Assembly: GCF_033343995.1 (NCBI RefSeq)
Contig: NZ_CP137573.1
Coordinates: 5,489,001-5,553,000, forward strand
Direction of reading: 5' to 3'
DNA: 64,000 nt
DNA from: Streptomyces sp. HUAS YS2
GTDB lineage: Bacteria > Actinomycetota > Actinomycetes > Streptomycetales > Streptomycetaceae
Of this stretch, positions 40,609 to 48,430 are shown one piece after another. The notes under the pieces are model-generated. The model made no database searches, was not told the DNA's origin, and worked only from the letters and a program-made list of their open reading frames with translations. Each line of letters starts with the position of its first letter. Positions within the stretch are counted from its first letter, which is position 1. Made by a program: the position numbers and the translations under genes.

Positions 40609-42152
40609 GCCCCCGACGAAGGCGCGCCGCGGAGGCGGCGCCGCTCACTCGCCCCGGTGCGGACCGGGGGTTCGGGGGACTCCGGCGGCGGGTGCGGTCG
40701 GCGCGGTCCGGGTTGCGGACGCGGCTGGTCGTGGCGTTTCTGCTGGTCGCCGCCTTGTCCTGCGGGACCACCGCCGCGCTCACCTACCGTGCCGCGCGCA
40801 ACGCCATCCTCGAACAGACCCAGGACACCGCCGTCTCGCACTTCCGGGACCAGATCCAGGGGCTCGACCTCCAACTGCCCGTCGACCCGAACAGCTTCCA
40901 GCTGCGGCTCCAGCAGATCGCCCGGCAGGGCAAGCCGCGCCCGTGGCGGGTGTACGCCGAGTACGGGAGCATGCGCCTCTCGTCCAGTACGAGTCCCACC
41001 TCCTCCGTCATCACCTCCGAGCTGCGCCGCGCCGCGCGTGGCGCGCCGCGCGGCAGCTTCCAGCGGGTGGTCGGCGGCGGCCACTCGTACCTGACCGTCG
41101 CCGTCCCCGCCGTGTTCGCCCCCGCGCCCGGCGCCGAGGCGCGGCCCACCGGTCTCGTCCTGTACGCCGTGATGGAGCTGGACGCCGAGGACGCCAACAT
41201 CCGCGCGATGGTCGTCGCCGCCCGCGACGGCGCGCTGCCCGCCCTGGCCGTCGCCCTGATCCCCGCGCTGCTCGCCGCGCGCAGCGTGCTGCGTCCCGTA
41301 CGCGATCTGCGGCGCGCCGCGCACCACGTGGGGGAGGGCCGGCTCGACACCCGGATCCAGGTCAAGGGCGGCGACGAACTCGCCGACCTGGCCCGCACGT
41401 TCAACGCGTCCGCCGCCGCGCTCGAGCACTCCGTCGCCGAACTCCGCGCCGCCGAGGCACGCGCCCGCCAGTTCGCCTCCGACGTCTCGCACGAGCTGCG
41501 CACCCCGCTCGCCGGGATGCTCGCCGTCACCGAGGTACTCGACGAGGACGCCGCCCACCTCGACCCCGACACGGCCGCCGCGGTCCGCCTGATCAGCGCC
41601 GAGACCGGCAAGCTCGCCGTCCTCGTCGAGGACCTGATGGAGATCTCCCGGTTCGACGCCCGCGCCGCAGGGCTGCACACCGACGAGGTGGACGTCGCGG
41701 AGACCATCCGGCGCACCCTCCTGAGCCGCCACTGGACCGACCCGGCACAGGTCGTCACGGAACTTCCCACCGGCATCCGCGCCCGCCTCGACCCGCGCCG
41801 GTTCGACGTCGTCGTCGCCAATCTCGTCGGCAACGCCCTGCGGCACGGCCGCCCGCCGGTGACCGTGCGGCTCACCACCGAGTTCCGGGCGGCGGACCTC
41901 AGCAGTTGGCTCGTCACGGAGGTCGCGGACCGGGGGCCGGGCATCGCCCCGGACGTCCTGCCGCACGTGTTCGACCGGTTCTACAAGGCCGACCGGGCCC
42001 GTACCCGCTCGGCCGGCAGCGGCCTCGGGCTGGCGATCACCCTGGAGAACGTACGGCTGCACGGAGGCACGGTCCGGGCCGCCAACGGCCCGTCCGGCGG
42101 TGCCGTCTTCACCGTCGAGATCCCGCTCACCGGCGGGGAGGACACCGCATGA
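40605..42152 (+). CDS. membrane sensor histidine kinase
   Basis: A 515-residue kinase. The first membrane helix is at ~40-60 (LVVAFLLVAALSCGTTAAL), an external sensor domain at ~62-205, the second helix at ~207-227, and HAMP follows (LRPVRDLRRAAHHVGEGRLD). The phosphoacceptor is His296 in FASDVSHELRTPLAG. The ATPase has NLVGNALRHG (N-box), ADRGPGIAPD (G1), VFDRFYKADRARTRSAGS and GLGLAI (G2), so it appears active. It overlaps both the regulator (GTGA) and the lipoprotein (ATGA). The domain order is MtrB-like. Confidence 0.93.
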   Translation: MSPRRRRAAEAAPLTRPGADRGFGGLRRRVRSARSGLRTRLVVAFLLVAALSCGTTAALTYRAARNAILEQTQDTAVSHFRDQIQGLDLQLPVDPNSFQLRLQQIARQGKPRPWRVYAEYGSMRLSSSTSPTSSVITSELRRAARGAPRGSFQRVVGGGHSYLTVAVPAVFAPAPGAEARPTGLVLYAVMELDAEDANIRAMVVAARDGALPALAVALIPALLAARSVLRPVRDLRRAAHHVGEGRLDTRIQVKGGDELADLARTFNASAAALEHSVAELRAAEARARQFASDVSHELRTPLAGMLAVTEVLDEDAAHLDPDTAAAVRLISAETGKLAVLVEDLMEISRFDARAAGLHTDEVDVAETIRRTLLSRHWTDPAQVVTELPTGIRARLDPRRFDVVVANLVGNALRHGRPPVTVRLTTEFRAADLSSWLVTEVADRGPGIAPDVLPHVFDRFYKADRARTRSAGSGLGLAITLENVRLHGGTVRAANGPSGGAVFTVEIPLTGGEDTA

Positions 42153-42841
42153 CACGAACGACACGCCTGGGCCGGGCAGCGGTCGCCCTCGCCGCCCTCT
42201 CGCTCGCCGTCACCGGCTGCGGCATCCAGGAGAGCGACGTGGTGGAGGCCGGCGGCGCGGCGACCGTCGGGGTCTCGCCCGAGGGACCGGACCGGATCAC
42301 GCTGTTCTTCGTGTCCGAGGACGGGCGGCTCGTCCCGGTCGTCCGGTCCCGGTACAACCCGCTCGACGACGCGCGCGCCCCGCAGAGCGGCACCGGTAGC
42401 GCGGACTCGGGTCCGATGGGCGCCGGGAAGATACTCGCCGCCCTGACGCACGGCACGACCGACGCCGAGCGCGCCGCCGGCCTGCACAGCCGCATCCCCG
42501 AGGCAGGTCTGAAGGGCTTCGAGATCGCCTACCGCGAGGAGGACGCCGCGGCCTGGGCGCACGGCGGCCGGGACCGGCGGACGAGCGGCGGGAGCGTAGG
42601 GGGCGGGGGAGACGGCGGCAGCGCCGGCAGCGGTGGGACTCCCGTGCACACCCCCGGAAGCACCCACGCGCCCTCCCGGAAGATCTGGATCAGGAGCGAG
42701 CTCAGGCTGGAGGGCCTGGACGGCGCCGCCGTGCAGCAGATCATCTGCACGGCGGCCTACGCCGAGGCGCCCGACTCCGGCGACGTCGAGGTGATCCTCC
42801 TCGGCCGCGACGGCGAACTCCCGGCCGCCCGCTGCGAATGA
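42149..42841 (+). CDS. lipoprotein with GerMN-like region, kinase-associated
   Basis: A 230-residue lipoprotein: the signal ends at LAVTGC (Cys24). After it, DRITLFFVSEDGRLVPVVRS resembles the first strands of a GerMN domain as found in LpqB, followed by ILAALTHGTTDAERAAGLHS, which is a typical GerMN helix. A Gly/Ser-rich disordered insert (~150-175) interrupts the domain, and the C-terminus continues LDGAAVQQIICTAAYAEAP. It is translationally coupled to the sensor kinase (ATGA), so it may tune the kinase as LpqB does for MtrB. The GerMN call is from pattern only. Confidence 0.78.
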   Translation: MTRTTRLGRAAVALAALSLAVTGCGIQESDVVEAGGAATVGVSPEGPDRITLFFVSEDGRLVPVVRSRYNPLDDARAPQSGTGSADSGPMGAGKILAALTHGTTDAERAAGLHSRIPEAGLKGFEIAYREEDAAAWAHGGRDRRTSGGSVGGGGDGGSAGSGGTPVHTPGSTHAPSRKIWIRSELRLEGLDGAAVQQIICTAAYAEAPDSGDVEVILLGRDGELPAARCE

Positions 42842-42862
42842 CCCCCGGCTCCCACGGAGCGG

Positions 42863-43681
42863 TCAGGCCGCGCGCAGCTCCGCCAGCACCGCGTCGGTGA
42901 ACGGCGGCCACGCCTCGATCGCCCACGGGCCGAAGGCCCGGTCGGTCAGCGCGACGCAGGCCGCGCGCGCGTCCGGGTCGATCCACAGGAACGTGCCCGA
43001 CTGCCCGAAGTGCCCGAAGGTGCGCGGCGAGGACGCCGCCCCCGTCCAGTGCGGCGCCTTGCCGTCCCGGATCTCGAAGCCCAGGCCCCAGTCGTTCGGC
43101 CGCTGGTGGCCGTAGCCCGGCAGGATGCCGGTCAGGCCGGGGTACGTCACCGTCATCGCGTCCAGCACCGTCCGCGCGTCGAGCAACCGCGGCGCCTGCA
43201 CCTCGGCCGCGAACCGCACCAGGTCGTCCACCGTCGAGACGGCGTCCTTCGCCGGCGAGCCCTCCAGCGTCGTCGCGTGCATGCCGAGCGGCTCCAGGAC
43301 GGCCTGGCGCAGGTAATCGGCGAACGGGATGTCCGTCGCCTTGGCGACGAGATCCCTCAGGACCTCGAAGCCGGTGTTGGAGTAGATCCGGCGCGTCCCG
43401 GGCGCGGCCATCACCCGGTTCTCGTCGAACGCGAGCCCCGAGGTGTGCGCGAGGAGGTGCCGTACGGTCGCGCCCTCGGGCCCGGCCGGCTCGTCGAGGT
43501 CGATCGCCCCCTCCTCGTACGCGACGAGGACGCCGTACGCGGCGAGCGGCTTGGTGACCGAGGCGAGCGGGAAACGCCGGCCGGTCGGGCCGTGCGCTCC
43601 GGCCAGGGTGCCGTCCGCGCGGACGACGGCGGCGGCCGCGGTGGGGACGGGCCAGTTCTCGATCAGTGCCAGGCTCTGCAT
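42863..43681 (-). CDS. serine hydrolase of the beta-lactamase / class C PBP family
   Basis: 272 residues. The nucleophile motif is SVTK (Ser41-Lys44), the second motif is YSN in RRIYSNTGFEVLRD, and the third motif is HFGQSGTFLW, replacing KTG. No signal peptide is present and the protein is shorter than secreted PBPs, so an intracellular esterase or peptidase is most likely. LAHTSGL and LEPLGMHATTLEG are usual for the family. It is convergent with the RR-kinase-lipoprotein operon. Confidence 0.85.
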   Translation of the reverse strand: MQSLALIENWPVPTAAAAVVRADGTLAGAHGPTGRRFPLASVTKPLAAYGVLVAYEEGAIDLDEPAGPEGATVRHLLAHTSGLAFDENRVMAAPGTRRIYSNTGFEVLRDLVAKATDIPFADYLRQAVLEPLGMHATTLEGSPAKDAVSTVDDLVRFAAEVQAPRLLDARTVLDAMTVTYPGLTGILPGYGHQRPNDWGLGFEIRDGKAPHWTGAASSPRTFGHFGQSGTFLWIDPDARAACVALTDRAFGPWAIEAWPPFTDAVLAELRAA

Positions 43682-43730
43682 GCGGTCGAGCCTACTTCCC
43701 CCGCATCCCCGACTCGCTTCCGTCCCTCAC

Positions 43731-43761
43731 TTGCTTCGAGTGCACTCCAACGTTTTAGCGT
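43731..43761 (+). promoter_or_regulatory. MerR-type promoter with 19-bp spacer and palindromic operator
   Basis: -35 TTGCTT (43731-43736) and -10 TAGCGT (43756-43761) are 19 bp apart, the overlong spacer typical of MerR-activated promoters. Within it is the palindrome TT-C-GAGTGCACTC-C-AA (43735-43750) with a perfect 10-bp core. The predicted start of transcription would be at or next to the merR ATG. Confidence 0.78.
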
Positions 43762-43768
43762 GGAGGTC

Positions 43769-44179
43769 ATGAGCGTGACCGAGACCACGACCGTACTTGC
43801 CGGCAAGGACCGCTACACGATCAGCGAGGTGGCCGCCCTGACCGGACTCTCCGCGCACACCCTGCGCTGGTACGAGCGGATCGGGCTGATGCCGCACGTC
43901 GACCGTTCGCACACCGGGCAGCGCCGCTTCAGCGAACGCGACCTCGGCTGGCTGGAGTTCGTCGGCAAGCTGCGGCTGACCGGGATGCCGGTCGCCGACA
44001 TGGTCCGGTACGCGGAGCTGGTGCGGGCGGGAGCCCACACGCACGCCGAACGGCGCGAGCTCCTGGAGGCCACCCGGCGCGACGTGATCGACCGGATCGC
44101 CGAGCTCCAGGACACGCTCTCCGTCCTCGACTTCAAGATCAGCCACTACGGAAGCATCTGCGGAGGCACGACCCCATGA
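43769..44179 (+). CDS. MerR-family regulator
   Basis: A 136-residue regulator. The N-terminal HTH and wing are standard (YTISEVAALTGLSAHTLRWY, ERIGLMPHVDRSHTGQRRFS, ERDLGWLEFVGKLR). The C-terminal coiled coil ends FKISHYGSICGGTTP, with one cysteine near the end; no metal-binding cysteine cluster of MerR/CueR type is seen. This is the type often paired with aldo/keto reductases. It probably activates its own operon through the promoter at 43731-43761. The gene overlaps the reductase by four bases (ATGA). Confidence 0.93.
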   Translation: MSVTETTTVLAGKDRYTISEVAALTGLSAHTLRWYERIGLMPHVDRSHTGQRRFSERDLGWLEFVGKLRLTGMPVADMVRYAELVRAGAHTHAERRELLEATRRDVIDRIAELQDTLSVLDFKISHYGSICGGTTP

Positions 44180-45189
44180 CCAGCAGGATCGACACCGTAC
44201 GACTCGGCACGGACGGCCCCCGGGTCGGCGTCCAGGGCTTCGGCGCGATGGGCATCAGCGAGTTCTACGGCGCGACCGACGAGGCCGCGGCCCGCGACAC
44301 CCTCGAAGCGGCGCTGGAGAACGGCGTCACCCTGATCGACACGGCCGATGTGTACGGGCAGGGCGCCAACGAGGAGTTCCTCGCGCCGTTCGTCGCCGCG
44401 CACCGCGACGAGATCACCCTGGCCACCAAGTTCGCCATAGAGCGGCGCGCCGACGACCCGCACTACCGGGCCGTCCGCAACGACCCCGCGTACATCCGGC
44501 AGGCGGTGGAGGGCAGCCTGCGCCGGCTCGGCGTCGAGGCCGTCGACCTCTACTACATGCACCGCCGCGACCCCGCCGTGCCGCTCGCCGAGTCCGTCGG
44601 CGCGATGGCCGAGCTGGTGCGCGAGGGCAAGGTGAAACACCTCGGGCTGAGCGAGGTGACCGGCGCGGAGCTGCGCGAGGCGCACGCCGTGCACCCGATC
44701 ACCGCGCTCCAGTCGGAGTGGTCGCTGTTCTCACGGGACGTGGAGCGCAGCGCGGTCGGCGCGGCGGCGGAGCTGGGCGTCGCGTTCGTCCCGTACTCGC
44801 CGCTGGGCCGGGGCTTCTTGACCGGCGCGTTCGCGGACGCCACGAAGGAACTGTCGGACGGCGACTTCCGCCGCCACCAGCCGCGCTTCAGCGGCGAGAA
44901 CGCGGAACGGAACGCGGCGCTGCTCGCCCCCGTCCTGAAGATCGCGGCGGCGCACGGGGCGACGGCCGCGCAGGTCGCGCTCGCCTGGGTCCAGCAGCGG
45001 GCCGCGGTGCACGGCCTGACGGTCGTCCCGATCCCCGGCACCCGCAAGCGCTCCCGCCTGGAGGAGAACGCGGCGGCCACCCGGATCACGCTCACGGACG
45101 CCGAGCTGGCCGAGCTGGAGCCGATGGCGGCGCAGGTGGCCGGGGACCGGTACCCGGACATGACGTTCACCTCGGCCGCCCGGGAGTAG
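44176..45189 (+). CDS. aldo/keto reductase
   Basis: A 337-residue NADPH-dependent carbonyl reductase of the AKR superfamily. The catalytic tetrad is visible: Asp55 and Tyr60 in TLIDTADVYGQG, Lys85 in TLATKFAIE and His129 in YYMHRRDPAV. The cofactor-binding end VVPIPGTRKRSRLEENA is typical. It is co-expressed with the MerR gene, suggesting induction by toxic aldehydes or other electrophiles. Degenerate copies of its stop region are repeated downstream. Confidence 0.95.
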   Translation: MTSRIDTVRLGTDGPRVGVQGFGAMGISEFYGATDEAAARDTLEAALENGVTLIDTADVYGQGANEEFLAPFVAAHRDEITLATKFAIERRADDPHYRAVRNDPAYIRQAVEGSLRRLGVEAVDLYYMHRRDPAVPLAESVGAMAELVREGKVKHLGLSEVTGAELREAHAVHPITALQSEWSLFSRDVERSAVGAAAELGVAFVPYSPLGRGFLTGAFADATKELSDGDFRRHQPRFSGENAERNAALLAPVLKIAAAHGATAAQVALAWVQQRAAVHGLTVVPIPGTRKRSRLEENAAATRITLTDAELAELEPMAAQVAGDRYPDMTFTSAARE

Positions 45190-45249
45190 CGAGGGCGGGC
45201 CGGGCGCGGCGGGGCCGGCCGGGAGTGGCAGGCGTCGGCCGGGAGTGGC
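45180..45249 (+). repeat. direct repeats of the aldo/keto reductase gene end
   Basis: CCGGGAGTAGC, which contains the TAG stop (45180-45190), recurs as CCGGGAGTGGC at 45219 and 45239, 20 bp apart. The copies have lost the stop by A to G. The intergenic region to the acyltransferase gene consists mostly of these. Confidence 0.65.
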
Positions 45250-45270
45250 GGGGGCCGGCCGGCCACCGGC

Positions 45271-46467
45271 TCACCCCAGGGCGAACACCGCGAACCCCGC
45301 GGCCAGCATCCCGGCCGTGGCGCGCAGCGCCGTCCCGGTGTTCGCCCAGGGCGACTCGAAGTGCCGCGTGTACCGCCCGAACAGCACCAGCAGTCCGGCG
45401 AAGACCGGCATCCAGGCCAGCCGGGCGAGGACCCAGCCGACCGTGTCCGGCGCGCCGAGCAGGCCGGTGATCTCTCCGGCGGACGAGGCGGGGATCGCGG
45501 CGGCGAGCATCGCCGTCTGGTGCCAGCACAGGATCGTCATCGCCGACAGGTTGATCACGACGACCGGCGCCCAGAGCGCGGGCCTGCGCAGCAGCCGGCC
45601 CAACCGCTCCCGGAGCAGGACCGCCGCACCGCTCTGCGCGGCGGCGAGGGCGAGGACCAGCAGCGACGGGGGGTGGGAGTTGGTGCGCGCCTCGCCGGGC
45701 ACGCCGACCATCGACGCCGGGTAGCCGAAGACGAGCAGCAGCGCGGCGAACAGCGCGGCGCCGCCGAGCAGCAGCCCCCAGGCGTGCCGCCGGGTGACCC
45801 GGCCCCCGGCCCAGGCGACGCCGATCTGGTACGCGAACATCCAGCCCGGCAGGATGTTGACGACACTCAGCCAGCCCGGCACCGCGTCGGCGTAGGGCCC
45901 GTAGCGCAGTGCGTCGACGACCGCGACCGTGCCGATCAGCGGGGCCGCTGCCCACACACCCAGGCGGCGCGCGGCGCGGACGCAGTACGGGGTGAGCGCG
46001 GTGATCACCGTGTAGACGCCGACGAACCACAGGGGCTGGACGACGAGGGTGGACGCGGTCCGCAGCGTGCCGTAGGGAACGCCGAACCCGTGGTGCAGCA
46101 GCGGCAGCAGCGCGGCCCAGACGGCGGTGACGCCGAGCACGGGCCGGCCGAGGCGGGCCAGCCGCCCCTTGAGCCAGTCGCGGGCGGGGCCGTCGTGCCG
46201 CGCGTACGACAGCGCGGAGGCGAACCCGCCGACCAGGAAGAAGATCCCGAGCATCTGCAGGACCCAGCTGACGGGGGCGAGCCCGCCGAGCGCCGAGAGC
46301 GGGCTGGCGTTGTGGATCGCGCCGTCGGCGGTGAGGGTGAACCCGCCGAGCAGCCAGTGCCCGGTGGGGACGGCGAGCAGGGCCAGCGCCCGCAGCCCGT
46401 CGATCGCGCGGTCGCGGTGGGCGGGGGTGCGCGCGTCGATGGCGCGGACGGAGTGGGCGAGGCTCAT
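45271..46467 (-). CDS. membrane acyltransferase (acyltransferase 3 family)
   Basis: A 398-residue integral membrane protein with about ten helices. The N-terminal block RDRAIDGLRALALLAVPTGHWL is the acyltransferase-3 signature; GIFFLVGGFASALSYAR and KGRLARLGRPVLGV (basic loop) follow, as does a late histidine segment ILCWHQTAM. It would transfer an acyl group (often acetyl or succinyl) to an extracellular glycan or small molecule. ATG overlaps the upstream DUF1023 hydrolase stop (ATGA), so the two are an operon. Confidence 0.83.
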   Translation of the reverse strand: MSLAHSVRAIDARTPAHRDRAIDGLRALALLAVPTGHWLLGGFTLTADGAIHNASPLSALGGLAPVSWVLQMLGIFFLVGGFASALSYARHDGPARDWLKGRLARLGRPVLGVTAVWAALLPLLHHGFGVPYGTLRTASTLVVQPLWFVGVYTVITALTPYCVRAARRLGVWAAAPLIGTVAVVDALRYGPYADAVPGWLSVVNILPGWMFAYQIGVAWAGGRVTRRHAWGLLLGGAALFAALLLVFGYPASMVGVPGEARTNSHPPSLLVLALAAAQSGAAVLLRERLGRLLRRPALWAPVVVINLSAMTILCWHQTAMLAAAIPASSAGEITGLLGAPDTVGWVLARLAWMPVFAGLLVLFGRYTRHFESPWANTGTALRATAGMLAAGFAVFALG

Positions 46468-46538
46468 CGGACGTCTCCCTCGATGACGCCTCCGTCGATG
46501 ACGTCTCCGTCGGCGACGTCTCCGTCGGCGACGTCGCC
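46464..46538 (-). repeat. 15-bp coding repeats at the 3' end of the DUF1023 gene
   Basis: The last 24 codons are five pentapeptide units, GDVAD, GDVAD, GDVID, GGVIE and GDVR, running to the stop codon, which overlaps the next gene. A low-complexity tail made by 15-bp tandem duplication. Confidence 0.85.
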
Positions 46539-47510
46539 CTCCGCGATGGCGGCGAAGGCGCGCAGGGACTGGGTGCCGGGGGCGAAGTAGCCGTCGTGGC
46601 CCTGGGCGTCGGCGGCCGGTACCGGCCGGGCCCCGAACCCGGGGCCGGTGGGGTCGGCGCCGTGGCCGAGCCCGAGGAGCCGGACGTTCGGAACCTTGGA
46701 GATCCAGTCGTCGGGGTCCTTCGCGGCCCAGACACGGGCGGAGGTGTGCAGTCCGGCGACGTTGTCGGCGCGCAGGCCGGGGGAGCCGTGGACGACGATG
46801 TCCCGGGCCTTGAGCTCGTGGGCGGCGAGTCCGCAGACCACGGAGCCGTAGCTGTGGCAGAACACGGCGGGCTCGGGCGCGCCGGTGGCGGCGAGCCCTT
46901 CGGCGAAGCGGACCAGCCGCCCGGCTCCCGCCTCGGCAAGGCCGCCGGTGGCGGCGTCCCAGCCGACGCCGACGGGCGTGGTGTACCCGGCCCAGGCGAC
47001 GACCGCGACCCGTTCGCCCGTGGCCTCGTACAGCGCCTCGGCCTTGTCGAGCAGCGACTCGCTCCGGGCGGCGTCGACGTCGGACCCCGGGACCACGACG
47101 GCGACGTGCTCGGCCCGCTCCAGATCACCCTCGACGACGGCCACCTGGCCCCGCCCGCGCGGGTCGTAGGCGAGCACCTGCCGCCCGGCGAACCGCGGAT
47201 CCCCCTCCAGGGAGCGCGCGTTGGCCGCGTACCGGAGCCGTACGGGGGCGCCGTCGAGGTTCCCGACGACCGCGGGGTGGCGGAGGGCGAGCCGTTCCCG
47301 CGCGGCGGGGCTCAACTCGTCGAAGAACGCGTCGATCTGGCGCGGTGTCATCCGCTGCGGGTCGGGCAGACCGTCCGCGACCCACGCCCGCACGCCCTCC
47401 GGTCCCCCGGTCACGGCCTGCTGCGCGTTACCGGAAGCCCACCCCGCGGTCCCCGTCACCATGGTGACCACGAGCGCCACCGTGGCCAGCGTCCTCTTGT
47501 ACCGCCGCAT
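46464..47510 (-). CDS. exported alpha/beta hydrolase (DUF1023), copy 1
   Basis: A 348-residue secreted hydrolase. A signal peptide is at 1-27 (MRRYKRTLATVALVVTMVTG). The DUF1023 core has the nucleophile elbow in FCHSYGSVVCGLAAHELK, with Gly-His/Cys-His-Ser variants usual in the family, plus YDPRGRGQVAVVEGD, AGYTTPVGVGWDAATGG, HGSPGLRADN and GLGHGADPTGPGFG. It is an esterase or lipase of unknown substrate. ATG 47510 has GGAGG 9 bp upstream. It is coupled to the acyltransferase gene and has a paralogue at 50997-52214. Confidence 0.87.
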   Translation of the reverse strand: MRRYKRTLATVALVVTMVTGTAGWASGNAQQAVTGGPEGVRAWVADGLPDPQRMTPRQIDAFFDELSPAARERLALRHPAVVGNLDGAPVRLRYAANARSLEGDPRFAGRQVLAYDPRGRGQVAVVEGDLERAEHVAVVVPGSDVDAARSESLLDKAEALYEATGERVAVVAWAGYTTPVGVGWDAATGGLAEAGAGRLVRFAEGLAATGAPEPAVFCHSYGSVVCGLAAHELKARDIVVHGSPGLRADNVAGLHTSARVWAAKDPDDWISKVPNVRLLGLGHGADPTGPGFGARPVPAADAQGHDGYFAPGTQSLRAFAAIAEGDVADGDVADGDVIDGGVIEGDVR

Positions 47511-47682
47511 GCCGGGGCCCTCCTTCGTCCTCTTCCACGTCGTTGACGGGAGGAAGGTAGGAAGACGAAGGGTGACGGCACGTCCCACCGGGGGGCCAAG
47601 TGGCACGTGATACCGGGGTATCCCCGGAACGACCGGCCGTCCCCACCCCGGGGCGGGGGTTGTCCCCAGGGTGGGGGCCGGA

Positions 47683-47725
47683 GGCCGGTCGGGGGCCGGG
47701 GGCCGGGGGCCGGTCGGGGGCCGGG
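47683..47725. repeat. GC-rich tandem repeat downstream of the NarL-type regulator
   Basis: GGCCGGTCGGGGGCCGGG occurs at 47683 and 47708, within a run of GGGGGCC units. The 233-bp gap between the DUF1023 start and the regulator stop holds no gene that I can support. Confidence 0.6.
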
Positions 47726-47743
47726 GCCGTCAGGCGGGGCGCG

Positions 47744-48430
47744 TCACATCACGCCGTCGCCCGGGCGTACCACTCCCGCCTCGTACGCGAAGATCACCGC
47801 CTGGGCCCGGTCCCGCAGGTCCAGCTTGGCCAGGACCCGTCCCACATGGGTCTTCACGGTCTGCTCCGCCAGGACCAGCCGATCCGCGATCTCCTGGTTC
47901 GACAGGCCCCGCGCGATCAGCTCCAGGACCTCGGTCTCCCGCGGCGTCAGCCCGTTCAGCCGCAGGGACGCCCGGTCGCGCCGCGGCGCCGGCCGCTGCG
48001 CCGCGAAGTCGGCGATCAGGCGACGCGTCACGGACGGCGCGAGCAGCGCCTCGCCCGCCGCCACCACCCGTACCGCCGCGATCAGGTCCGCCGGCGGCGC
48101 GTCCTTCAGGAGGAACCCGGACGCCCCGGCGCGCAGCGCCTCGTACACGTAGTCGTCCACGTCGAACGTCGTCAGCATCAGGACGCGCGGCCGGTGCACC
48201 GCCCCCACCCCGCCGGTGAGGATCTCCCGCGCCGCCGTGAGCCCGTCCATCTCCGGCATCCGCACGTCCATCAGGACCACGTCCGGGTGCGTGGACCGCG
48301 CCACCTCGACGCCCGCCCGGCCGTCCGGCGCCTCGCCGACCACGTCGATGTCCGTCTGCGCCGAGAGCAGCGCGGCGAACCCCGCCCGCACCATGGCCTG
48401 GTCGTCGACGATGATCACGCGGATGGTCAC
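47744..48430 (-). CDS. NarL/LuxR-type response regulator
   Basis: 228 residues from a GTG that overlaps the kinase stop (GTGA). The receiver has VDDQ (9-11) and phosphoacceptor Asp55 in DVVLMDVRMPEMDG. The LuxR HTH is LTPRETEVLELIARGLSNQE, IADRLVLAEQTVKTHVGRVL. Partner of the kinase at 48427-49899. Its targets may include the neighbouring DUF1023 hydrolases, as an inference from position only. Confidence 0.94.
   Translation of the reverse strand: MTIRVIIVDDQAMVRAGFAALLSAQTDIDVVGEAPDGRAGVEVARSTHPDVVLMDVRMPEMDGLTAAREILTGGVGAVHRPRVLMLTTFDVDDYVYEALRAGASGFLLKDAPPADLIAAVRVVAAGEALLAPSVTRRLIADFAAQRPAPRRDRASLRLNGLTPRETEVLELIARGLSNQEIADRLVLAEQTVKTHVGRVLAKLDLRDRAQAVIFAYEAGVVRPGDGVM

Noticed and set aside
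45190..45270. Possible small gene between the aldo/keto reductase and the acyltransferase
   Set aside because: The interval is made of degenerate 20-bp repeats, with no RBS or conserved peptide.
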